From assembly GCA_016713525.1 (NCBI GenBank), contig JADJOZ010000001.1, forward strand, positions 124,001-188,000: a stretch of DNA of 64,000 bases. The letters are read 5' to 3'. Positions 47,024 through 55,900 of the stretch are shown in pieces (the stretch's first letter is position 1; each line of letters opens with the position of its first letter). The notes under the pieces were generated by a model that saw nothing but the letters and a program-made list of their open reading frames with translations, ran no database searches and had not been told where the DNA came from. Source of the stretch: Bacteroidota bacterium (GTDB taxonomy: Bacteria; Bacteroidota; Bacteroidia; AKYH767-A; OLB10). A program made the translations under genes and the position numbers.

Positions 47024-47045
47024 TTAATTGAATTGGGATAACCCA

Positions 47046-47074
47046 TTGATTATTATAAAATATCATTATTTTTG
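47046..47074 (+). promoter_or_regulatory. Candidate promoter for the M23 peptidase gene
   Basis: TTG at 47046-47048 and TATTTTTG (TAnnTTTG match) at 47067-47074 are separated by 18 bases in the alaS/M23 divergent region, about 40 bases before the start codon. Confidence 0.4.
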
Positions 47075-47113
47075 CCTGAAGTCGCAAAATTATAGTTTAT
47101 CCTGTAAAGGGCT

Positions 47114-48085
47114 ATGCCAAAGGCAAAATATTACTTCAATACCAATTCTTTAAAATACGAGAAAGTCGTAATTCCCTGGGGGAAGCGGATTTTGCGTGTG
47201 CTTGGTTTTGTTACCACTGCCATAGTTTTTAGTGTTGTTATTGTAGCAATTGCCTATGCTTATCTCGATTCTCCCAAAGAAAAGCAGCTTAAAAGGGAAA
47301 TCAGTCAACTTACCCTTCAGTATGAAATTTTGCAGCAGCGGTTCGAGCATGTCGACAATGTGCTTAAAGACATCCAGCATAGGGATGATAATATTTACCG
47401 GGTCATTTTTGAAGCTGAGCCCATACCAGCTACCGTTCGTAAAGCAGGTTATGGAGGTGTAAATCGTTATAAAGCATTGGAAGGAATGGAAAATTCAGAT
47501 CTGATCATAAGCGCAGCTCGTAAACTCGATGAATTAACAAAACAACTTTATGTGCAGTCGAAATCATTTGATGAGATTGTAGAGCTCGCAAAAGATAAAT
47601 CTCACATGCTCGCTTCCATTCCTGCTATTCAACCTGTTTCAAATAAAGATCTTACCCGCATTGCTTCCGGTTTTGGATATCGGATTCACCCTATTTACAA
47701 AACCTCAAAAATGCATGAGGGAATTGATTTTACAGCACCTGTCGGGACCGACATTTACGCTGCAGGAAACGGAAACGTTAAGGAAGTGGTTTATGGTGAT
47801 CGTGGCTATGGAAATTATGTGCTGATCAGCCATGGATTCGGATATGAAACACTGTATGCTCACATGAGTAAAGTAAATGCCCGACCCGGCCAAAAGGTTA
47901 AGAGAGGTGATGTAATTGGCAATGTTGGCAGTACCGGAGCGTCAACTGCCCGTCACCTCCATTATGAAGTCATTAAGCAAGGTTCAACAATTAACCCTAT
48001 CAATTTCTTCTATAATGATCTTACACCTGAAGAATATGAAAAGATGATTGAGATTTCTTCACACTCAAATCAGTCGTTTGATTAA
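47114..48085 (+). CDS. Membrane-anchored M23-family metallopeptidase
   Basis: A 323-residue murein-hydrolase-like protein. The N-terminal cytoplasmic stub is followed by a membrane anchor (about residues 28-50), a coiled-coil segment (KEKQLKREISQLTLQYEILQ) and a C-terminal LytM domain (about 185-300). The zinc ligands are intact: HEGIDFTAPVGT and the HLHYEV motif, plus GYGNYVLISHGFGYETLYAHM. It would cut or sense peptidoglycan cross-bridges in the periplasm, or act as a NlpD-like amidase activator; intact ligands favour an enzyme. The order alaS / M23 / MerR is common in Bacteroidota from memory. Confidence 0.93.
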   Translation: MPKAKYYFNTNSLKYEKVVIPWGKRILRVLGFVTTAIVFSVVIVAIAYAYLDSPKEKQLKREISQLTLQYEILQQRFEHVDNVLKDIQHRDDNIYRVIFEAEPIPATVRKAGYGGVNRYKALEGMENSDLIISAARKLDELTKQLYVQSKSFDEIVELAKDKSHMLASIPAIQPVSNKDLTRIASGFGYRIHPIYKTSKMHEGIDFTAPVGTDIYAAGNGNVKEVVYGDRGYGNYVLISHGFGYETLYAHMSKVNARPGQKVKRGDVIGNVGSTGASTARHLHYEVIKQGSTINPINFFYNDLTPEEYEKMIEISSHSNQSFD

Positions 48086-48137
48086 AATATTTATGCAATT
48101 AACGATCTTTAGTCTATAATCTGTTAATCACCACAAA

Positions 48138-48473
48138 TTGCCTTACAAAGAATCAGATACCGTTAAGCTTTATTACACCATTGGTGAAGTTGCTGCCATG
48201 TTTAAAGTGAATGCATCCCTCATTCGTTTTTGGGAGAAAGAATTTGATGTGTTGCAACCGAAAAAAAATAAAAAAGGAAACCGGTTATTTACGGCAACCG
48301 ATGTCGAGAATTTAAGAATAATTTTTCACCTGGTGAAAGAGCGGGGATTCACTTTACAAGGAGCTAAGTCGAAGCTCAAAGAAAATAAATCGGATGTGGT
48401 TGATACTGCAGAAATTTATGATGCTTTGGTGAAAGTGCGGGGATTCTTAACAGAACTTAAAGAAAATCTCTGA
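48138..48473 (+). CDS. MerR-family transcriptional regulator
   Basis: A 111-residue regulator. The start is TTG 48138, giving MPYKESDTVKLYYTIGEVA, which matches the usual beginning of Bacteroidota homologues. The winged HTH covers residues about 12-80 (YYTIGEVAAMFKVNASLIRFWEKEF ... RLFTATDVENLRIIFHLVKERGFTLQGA). A short C-terminal helix (EIYDALVKVRGFLTELKENL) replaces an effector domain. No metal-binding Cys is visible. It lies 52 bases after the M23 gene and converges on the patatin gene with 3 bases between the stops. Confidence 0.9.
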   Translation: MPYKESDTVKLYYTIGEVAAMFKVNASLIRFWEKEFDVLQPKKNKKGNRLFTATDVENLRIIFHLVKERGFTLQGAKSKLKENKSDVVDTAEIYDALVKVRGFLTELKENL

Positions 48474-48476
48474 TTT

Positions 48477-49235
48477 TTATAATGCCAGAAGAGCATCCTT
48501 TTTTTCCATAGTGGCATTATACCCGATTTCATAAATTGCACGAGCATGCTTCGTATCGAAAACACTGTATTTTGCCAATGCTTCAGGCTCCAGAAAAAAA
48601 TCGCATTTTGCAGCTTTAATCTTGACAATATTTGATACCGACATGTGAAAACATCGCTCCAGTATTCCTGAAAATCCTGAACCCGATTTATACGGACGAA
48701 TAGGATTCACGTGAACCCCAATAATCGTTTCGCATTTGTGCAGTAAAGGTTCTATGGGCAAATTGTTTAGCAATCCTCCATCAACCATGGTTTTATGATC
48801 TATCACTACAGGACTAAACACCATGGGAATGGTGCAAGATGCAGTCACTGGTTCAATTAAATCACCACTTTCGAAAACTACACTTTGTGCATTAGTGAAA
48901 TCAGTCGCACATACCGAAAGAGGGATCGTTAATTCTTCGAAAGTTTTTACAGATAAATTGTTACGTAACAGCTTGCGAAAAACATCTGATTTAAGCAGAC
49001 CTTTGAAATCGAAACTTATACCTTTCATTTCAAAAATGCGGCTTTTATTCATTATCTCCAGCATTTTTTTAGGAGGCATTCCTGATGCATATAAGGCACC
49101 AATAATGGCCCCTGAGCTGGTGCCTGAAATCCGGTCAGGTTTTATGCCAAGCTCATCGAGTGCCTGAAGAACCCCTGCATGGGCAATTCCTCTGGCACCA
49201 CCACCTGAAAGCACTAAACCTGTTTTTACTTTCAT
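48477..49235 (-). CDS. Patatin-like phospholipase
   Basis: A 252-residue cytosolic or peripheral esterase of the RssA/patatin type. The oxyanion-hole motif is GGGARGIAHAGVL (about residues 11-23), the nucleophile Ser is in SGTSSGAIIGAL, and the catalytic Asp is in VDGGLLNNLP. Length and motifs match the short bacterial patatins, which hydrolyse acyl chains from phospholipids; the physiological substrate is unknown. It is transcribed with GtrA, hldD and mqnD on the minus strand, and the gap to GtrA is 33 bases. Confidence 0.93.
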   Translation of the reverse strand: MKVKTGLVLSGGGARGIAHAGVLQALDELGIKPDRISGTSSGAIIGALYASGMPPKKMLEIMNKSRIFEMKGISFDFKGLLKSDVFRKLLRNNLSVKTFEELTIPLSVCATDFTNAQSVVFESGDLIEPVTASCTIPMVFSPVVIDHKTMVDGGLLNNLPIEPLLHKCETIIGVHVNPIRPYKSGSGFSGILERCFHMSVSNIVKIKAAKCDFFLEPEALAKYSVFDTKHARAIYEIGYNATMEKKDALLAL

Positions 49236-49268
49236 TGTACGAATTGGTTCAATTGAAGGTGCAAAGTA

Positions 49269-49712
49269 TTATTTTTTAGTGACTTTAAACGAATAAAATT
49301 TATGAATAACAAAACTCAATACGCCAATTGAAAGGGCCGAAAATACCCTCGCTATCGTCGGATACCAATCCAATACCTTTATTAAAAAGCTCATCATGAA
49401 GTAGTTCATAACCAGTACAAATAAAGCTACCACTACATATCTGGACAGTTGATGTACTCCTCTTAAATCTGATTCTGTAAAAACGAGATATTTTGTAATT
49501 AGAAAGTTGGTAATTAAGCCACAAGTATAAGAAAACATAAGTGAAGCAGTTGGAGCCGATAGCGTAACAGTTCTGAAAAACTGTACATCCTGTTTCTGAT
49601 ATATAAAATTGAATGTTACAAAATAAACTGCAACATCCACTCCGGTTGCTAAACCGGCAGAAAAGAAATAACGTACAATTTTATTGTCAAGAATTTTTTG
49701 AATCATAAACAA
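49269..49712 (-). CDS. GtrA-family membrane protein
   Basis: A small four-helix membrane protein (147 residues from TTG 49712, or 145 from ATG 49706, the likelier start, MIQKILDNKIVRYFFSAG). The GtrA signature is visible in IVRYFFSAGLATGVDVAVYF and in the loop ITNFLITKYLVFTESD. GtrA proteins are thought to flip or help transfer lipid-linked sugars such as undecaprenyl-phosphate-glucose. It follows hldD by one base (hldD stop side at 49714), so an envelope polysaccharide or LPS role fits the context. Confidence 0.9.
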   Translation of the reverse strand: MFMIQKILDNKIVRYFFSAGLATGVDVAVYFVTFNFIYQKQDVQFFRTVTLSAPTASLMFSYTCGLITNFLITKYLVFTESDLRGVHQLSRYVVVALFVLVMNYFMMSFLIKVLDWYPTIARVFSALSIGVLSFVIHKFYSFKVTKK

Positions 49713-49713
49713 A

Positions 49714-50679
49714 CTAAAAATAGCGGTGAGGGATCAGGTAATTAGTCACATAATCAGTTATCCCTTCCTCTAATGAATGGAAGTTATTGATATATCCGGC
49801 AGTTTTTAATTTCTCCATTCCTGCCTCAGTAAAGTACTGATATTTATCTCTGATATCTTCCGGAATATCAATAAAATTTATTTTTGGTTCTGATTTGCAT
49901 GCATTAAATGTTGCCAGCGCAAGATCTAAAAAAGAACGGGCTGTTCCTGTCCCCAGATTATATATACCGGAATGTTTGCGGTTGTTCATTAAAAATAAAC
50001 ATACAGAAACAACATCTTTAACATATACAAAGTCCCGCAACTGTTTGCCATCTTCAAAGTCTGCACGGTGCGACCTGAATAAGTTAACCGAACCTTTCGT
50101 CTGAATCTGATTGAATGCATGGAAAATAACAGATGCCATCCGGCCTTTATGATATTCGTTGGGACCATATACATTAAAGAATTTTAAACCTGCCCAAAAA
50201 TAGGGTTTCCTTTCTTGTTGCAATAACCATTTATCGAAATCATTTTTGGATTCACCATACGGATTCAAGGGTTTTAATTCAGGAATTATATCATGATCAT
50301 CCTGATACCCCAAAGCACCATCTCCATAGGTTGCTGCTGATGAAGCATAAACCAAAGGCAATCCAAATTCTACGCACCTGTTCCAAACATCTTTGGAATA
50401 ATTTAAATTAAGCTTGTCGAAAATTTTGCTATCAAATTCAGTTGTATCGGTTCGTGCACCTATATGAAAAATGAATTGCACCAGCTTGTGGTTTTCCTTA
50501 AGCCAATCTATAAACACTTCCCGGTCAACCTTTGATGAAAATATTTTTCCTTCAAGATTTTTATCCTTTTCAACATTGGAAAAATCATCCACGAGAACAA
50601 TATCCCGAAATCCTTCGTGGTTAAGGGCCGAAACCAAACTGCTTCCTATGAATCCTGCGGCACCTGTAACAATTATCAT
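49714..50679 (-). CDS. hldD: ADP-L-glycero-D-manno-heptose 6-epimerase
   Basis: A 321-residue SDR-type epimerase for the heptose of LPS inner core. The Rossmann motif is VTGAAGFIGSSLV (residues 4-16). The catalytic residues are seen in YASSAATYGDG and NPYGESKNDFDKW (Tyr and Lys of YxxxK). The FFNVYGPNEYHKGRMASV and RDFVYVKDVV segments are typical of HldD rather than GalE. Its start overlaps the stop of mqnD by four bases (ATGA). With the downstream GtrA gene it points to an LPS-producing outer membrane. Confidence 0.92.
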   Translation of the reverse strand: MIIVTGAAGFIGSSLVSALNHEGFRDIVLVDDFSNVEKDKNLEGKIFSSKVDREVFIDWLKENHKLVQFIFHIGARTDTTEFDSKIFDKLNLNYSKDVWNRCVEFGLPLVYASSAATYGDGALGYQDDHDIIPELKPLNPYGESKNDFDKWLLQQERKPYFWAGLKFFNVYGPNEYHKGRMASVIFHAFNQIQTKGSVNLFRSHRADFEDGKQLRDFVYVKDVVSVCLFLMNNRKHSGIYNLGTGTARSFLDLALATFNACKSEPKINFIDIPEDIRDKYQYFTEAGMEKLKTAGYINNFHSLEEGITDYVTNYLIPHRYF

Positions 50680-51517
50680 ATACTGGAATTATTAAATATG
50701 GGTTCTGTTAATTCTGGAATTAATTGGTATTCAATACCTTTTTTAAGTAAGAAAAGTATTGCCTCGCGGCCTTGTGCCCCCAAATCTACTGAAAATTCAT
50801 TTACATAAAGTCCAATATGTGAAGCAATTACTTCGTCTTCCATTTCTTGTGAATGTTCTTTTATGTAGTAGGAGCTTTCCGATGGATTTTTCCACGCATA
50901 CCCAATACTTTGTCTGATCATGGCATCTATTTCATTGCGTTCATTTTCAGGCATGCTTCGGTTGGCTGCAATGCATCCAAGAGGTAATGGAAGCTGCATC
51001 TGATCTTCCCAGGTTTCACCTAAATCGATGAGCTTTGTCAATCCCTGACTTTCATAGGTGAACCGACCTTCATGTATCAGCAAGCCGGCAATAACTTCTT
51101 CTTCCATAACTGCCTTGCTTATGGCTGCAAAATGCATGGCTTTTTATTCTGAATTCCCGGAAATAAAACTGATAAAAGTAAATTTGCGGTAGTATGAACT
51201 CCTGGAATTGCAACCAGTCCTTCTTGCAGCATTTTTGCCGGCATTGGTTGTTTAGATACAAGTATGGGTCCAACTCCCTTGCCTAATGAACTTCCGGAGT
51301 TAAGAATGAAATAGTTTTTTGATACTTGTGCATAAGCACCAAAGCTGATTTTAGAAATATCGAGTTTGCCATCTTGAGCCATGAGATTCAGTTGTTCCAC
51401 ATCTTCCATGAATACCTCAAATTCGTAATCCCCGGTGTCGATCCGATTGTTAACTATCGCATCAAATATGAAAGTGTCGTTCGGACAGGGCGAAAATCCT
51501 AAAGATATTTTTTTCAA
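50676..51517 (-). CDS. mqnD: 1,4-dihydroxy-6-naphthoate synthase MqnD (frame interrupted)
   Basis: A step of the futalosine route to menaquinone: it cleaves cyclic dehypoxanthinylfutalosine to 1,4-dihydroxy-6-naphthoate. The family hallmark SPCPNDTFIFDAI is at residues 9-21, and the periplasmic-binding-protein-like fold follows (ISKISFGAYAQVS, IPGVHTTANLLL, LPLPLGCIAANRS). The frame breaks at the T5 run 51141-51145. Adding one base reads QNKKAMHFAAISKAVMEEEV and restores one 280-residue protein. Its stop overlaps the hldD start. The organism therefore probably makes menaquinone by the futalosine pathway and not through MenF-MenD. Confidence 0.9.
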
Positions 51518-51535
51518 AATGTTTAGCAGTTATAT

Positions 51536-52618
51536 CTATGGTTGCTGTTTGATGGGTTTCTTTTTTGCTTTTAACTTATCCTCTTCTCCTATGAGAAACC
51601 CAAAAGGACGTAATTGTTCAACGTTATCAAAAATAACTTTTAACATACCAAGATAGGGGATAAATAACATCATCCCGGCGACTCCCCATAACATTCCTCC
51701 AAAAAGTAAAGCAAGCATAGTTGCCAGTGGGTTTATAGATACGGCTGAACCAACTACTTTTGGAGTGATGAAATTATTATCAAGAAACTGAACGAATACA
51801 CAAACACCAATGGCTCCAATGGCAACCCAGATGGAGTCTTTGGTCAGCAAGGCAATAATCACAGGGAATGTACTACCAATTAAAACACCGATGTATGGAA
51901 TAATGTTCAATGATCGTGCTATAACTCCCAACAAAATTGCATGCTTGATTCCTAAAAGCAAAAATCCTATGCTATTCAGAACCGCTAAAATTGAAATATC
52001 AATCAGTAAACCAACTAAGTATTTTTGGGAAACCTGAGATGTTCTGTGCATTACATTCATCAGCCATTCATGCTTATCAGGTGTAGTCATATATTTCATA
52101 AAATCTATGAATTTATGACTGTAAAAAGTGAAAAAGAAAATATAAATCGGAATTAGTGTTGCCGCTGCAAGAAAACTGCCTGTCGCAGAAAATATATTAC
52201 CGAAAATCTTACCGCCCGATTGCATCATACCAGCCATTTGTTCTTCCAGCCAGTCGATTTGACGCCGCTCACTCACATTAAAATTATCTGCAATCATGTG
52301 CTGTAATTCCGTAAATTTTTCAGTCAACTTTTGATTAAGTAACGGTAAATCTTCCGAAAACGACATTATTTGAGAACTCAGGAAGAATAGAAACCCCCCA
52401 AGCAAAATAATCATAAGGAAAATGCTCATTACTATTGCAAGTGTAGCAGGTACACGCTTCGATTCTAACCAACGGCTCACTGGCATTAAGAGGAATGTTA
52501 ACAGAATGCCTAAACTCACCGGAATTAGTATGGTGCTGCCCGCAACCAGGATAAATATTATCATGATAAAAAGTAGCAGGTATCCGGTGCCCTTGATATA
52601 AATTGGGTAATCTTTCAT
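51536..52618 (-). CDS. AI-2E family transporter/permease
   Basis: An integral membrane protein of the AI-2E transporter (UPF0118/TqsA-like) family. I place the start at ATG 52618 (MKDYPIYIKGTGYLL); the frame is open to TTG 52639. About seven to eight membrane helices are seen, with the family pattern of a long amphipathic segment (FSEDLPLLNQKLTEKFTEL) after the third helix. The later helices are Gly/Pro-rich (NIIPYIGVLIGSTFPVIIALL and NFITPKVVGSAVSINPLATMLALLFGG). Members transport diverse solutes or ions, and autoinducer-2 export is only one example. The C-terminus is basic (KLKAKKKPIKQ). It is divergent from the NRPS-PKS locus. Confidence 0.88.
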   Translation of the reverse strand: MKDYPIYIKGTGYLLLFIMIIFILVAGSTILIPVSLGILLTFLLMPVSRWLESKRVPATLAIVMSIFLMIILLGGFLFFLSSQIMSFSEDLPLLNQKLTEKFTELQHMIADNFNVSERRQIDWLEEQMAGMMQSGGKIFGNIFSATGSFLAAATLIPIYIFFFTFYSHKFIDFMKYMTTPDKHEWLMNVMHRTSQVSQKYLVGLLIDISILAVLNSIGFLLLGIKHAILLGVIARSLNIIPYIGVLIGSTFPVIIALLTKDSIWVAIGAIGVCVFVQFLDNNFITPKVVGSAVSINPLATMLALLFGGMLWGVAGMMLFIPYLGMLKVIFDNVEQLRPFGFLIGEEDKLKAKKKPIKQQP

Positions 52619-52639
52619 GGGATAGTTTTGGAATGCCAA

Positions 52640-52943
52640 ATGTAAGAAAAAGCACCATATTGTTGTAAGTGTTTGATAATAAATAAAATATGTATTTTGT
52701 TATATTTGACAAACCATCGCTTTTTTTGGGTGAATGGTATCACTTTTCAGCACAGTTCTTTTAATTTTGTAAATAATTAACAATCAATAAATACCCTGAT
52801 TATCAGTCAACAGATTTTCACCCATGGAAAACACCTCAGATCTGGTTCCCAAAAGTGAAACCCTTGTGCTCTTTTTTCGTTAATGTGAATAAGGTGAAAT
52901 ACGTCGTTTCATCAGACTTTAACCCGTTTGATTACCATTTAAA
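52640..52943 (+). promoter_or_regulatory. Divergent intergenic region upstream of the NRPS-PKS locus
   Basis: About 304 noncoding bases. A candidate promoter is TTTG at 52672-52675 with TATATTTG at 52699-52706 (perfect TAnnTTTG, spacing 23). A second box TAATTTTG lies further on, near 52763. This would leave a leader of over 150 bases before the ATG at 52944. A 19-codon frame at 52824-52883 is present but has no supporting feature. I see no clear operator, riboswitch or terminator. Confidence 0.3.
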
Positions 52944-55900
52944 ATGATTAAGCTTTCTGCAACACAGTTGGAATTACTCTCCAGGTACAACCAAACGGAT
53001 GTTGATTTTCCCAAAAACAAATGTCTGGCTCAGCTGTTCGAAGAACAATGTGAGTTAACACCTCATGCAATTGCAGTTATTCATCAGGATGACCAACTGT
53101 CTTATAGCTCGTTGAATGCCAGATCCAATAAAATTGCCAATTGGCTTATTTCAAATGGTGTCCAATTCAATCAACAAATAGGTCTTTGTGCTGAACGATC
53201 AATCGATTTAGTCACCGGAGTTTTAGGAATTTTAAAAGCAGGTTGCGCATATGTTCCTTTCGATCCTACTTACCCTTCCGATAGAATTGCTTACATGGTT
53301 GCAGAATCTGGTATAAATCTGGTTCTGTCGCAAAAGCAATTCGATAATGTTTTCTCTGGTGTTGATGCATCAGTTAAATTTCTGGATACTGAATGGAATG
53401 ATTTTGCTGCTTCGGGTACTAATAATCCGAAAATCAAAACCACTCCCGATGATCTGGCGTATGTGCTTTTTACTTCCGGTTCAACCGGGATGCCAAAAGG
53501 TGTAGGTATGGTTCATAAGGCCCTCATGAACCTTATTGCATGGCAGAAAACAATTCCGCATCTCGATAAACCCACAAGAACACTTCAGTTTTCCCCAATC
53601 AGTTTTGATGTTTCATTTCAGGAACTGTTCACTACCTGGACCACTGGTGGTGCTTTGGTGCTGATAAATGATGAGATGCGATTGAATGCAATCAAACTTT
53701 TGGAATTTATTCAGGAATATAAAATTGAAAGATTATTTCTACCATTTATAGCATTACAACATCTGGCTGAAGTGGCGGTAAACAGCAATATTTATCCCGC
53801 TTCACTTACTGATGTTATTACTGCAGGTGAACAATTACAAATTACAAGGGCTGTAAATTCATTTTTCACCAAATTACCCGGTTGCCGTTTGCACAATCAC
53901 TACGGGCCTACCGAAACTCATGTGGTGACTGCCTACACATTGGTTGGAACACCTGATTCATGGCCTGCTTTGCCACCAATCGGAGTTCCCATTGCAAATA
54001 CAAAAATTTATATTCTGGATGAGAAACTGATGCCGGTTGCTATTGGCGAACAAGGCGAACTGTATGTATCAGGCTTTGCTCTTGCCAGAGGTTATATTAA
54101 CAGACCGGAACTCACTGCTGAAAGATTCTTAGCGAATCCATTTGAAAGTGAACACATTTCCCGTATTTATAAAACAGGTGATTTAGGACGGTACTTGTCT
54201 GATGGCTCCATTGAATATCTGGGACGTGCAGACAACCAGGTTAAAGTCCGCGGTTACCGAATTGAATTGGGAGAAGTTGAAATTGCGATTTCTAAAAATA
54301 ATGCCGTTGCTCAGGTAGCGGTTACTGTTAGAGAAGATGAACCGGGTGACAAACGACTGGTTGCCTATATTGTTCCTTCGGAAAATTCTAAACTAACGGT
54401 TGCGGATATACGAAAAACTATTTCAGGAAATTTGCCTGAATATATGATGCCTTCCTCATTTGTTTTTCTAAATACTTTGCCAAAAACTCCAAGTGGAAAA
54501 ATTGATCGCAAATCACTGCCCAAACCGGACGAAAAAAGACCGGAAATTGGTACTCTGTTTGTTCAGGCGGCAACACCCGATGAAATTGCGATTTCCCGTT
54601 TATGGTCGAAATTATTACGAATTGATAAAGTTGGAATTGATGATAATTTCTTTGATTTAGGTGGAAATTCTTTGCTTGCACTTCAAGCCATTGCAATTCT
54701 CCGGCAGGAAAATGGAATGGATATTCCTGTTGTAAAATTATACCAGCAACCAACTGTAAGAGGCTTGTTGAAAGCCCTCGCAGGAACAACAAATCAGCAA
54801 TCAGTTTTCGATAAAGCCAAAGAACGATTTTCAAATGATAAAAATAGTAATGAATCATCTGGAAAAACAGTTGAAGATGGTATAGCAATTATAGGTATGT
54901 CGGGTCGTTTTCCCGGAGCCGATACGGTAGATCAAATGTGGCAGAATCTGCTTGATGGAAAAGAAACTACATCATTTTTTAAGGATGATGAGATTGATCA
55001 TTTCATTGATGCTTCCGTTAAAAATGACCCATACTATGTCAAAGCAAGAGGTGTTATCAGTAATGCCGATAAATTTGATGCCGGATTTTTTGCTGTCAAC
55101 CCACGTTTGGCTGAATTGATGGACCCACAACAAAGAGTCTTTCTCGAAGTTTGCTGGGAAGCACTCGAAAATTCAGGTTATACAGCTGCTTCCTATCCGG
55201 GCTTAATCGGCGTTTATGCCGGAATGGGAAATAATACATACTATACCAATAATGTTATTCATCATAAAGAAGCCATCGAAAGAGTTGGCTCTTTTCAGGT
55301 GATGGTGGCAAATGAAAAAGATTATATCGCTACCAGAATAAGTCACGTAATGAACTTAACTGGTCCCGGACTAAGCATCCATACTGCATGTTCTACTTCT
55401 CTGACCGCTGTTGCAACTGCATGCCAGTCATTGTGGAATAAGCAATGTGACATGGCTATTGCCGGTGGAATAGCTATCACCAGTCCGGTGAATAGTGGTC
55501 ATATTTATCAGGAAGGCGGTATGTTTTCTGAAGATGGTCATACCCGCTCATTCGATGCCGGTGCCCGAGGCACTGTATTCAGTGATGGATCGGGAGTGGT
55601 TATATTAAAAAGATATAAAGAAGCACTTGCTGATGGAGATACTATTTACGCTGTTATCAGAGGTGTGGGAGTAAATAATGATGGTTCTGAAAAAGCTAGT
55701 TTTACTGCACCCTCTGTGGAAGGTCAGGCGAATGTGATTGCCATGGCTCAAGCGAGTGCAAATGTGTCTCCGGAATCAATTTCATATATTGAAACTCACG
55801 GAACGGCAACTCCATTGGGTGATCCTATTGAAGTGGAAGCTTTAACTTTGGCATTTAGAGGAGGCACCGACAAAAAACAATTTTGTGCAATTGGATCGGT

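Noticed and set aside
52824..52883. 19-codon ORF before the NRPS gene as a leader peptide
   Set aside because: It has a start and stop but no composition bias, attenuator hairpin or conserved motif; it could easily be chance.
54418..54888. 156-codon minus-strand frame inside the NRPS
   Set aside because: It is a shadow of the adenylation/PCP coding sequence with no domain or start signal.
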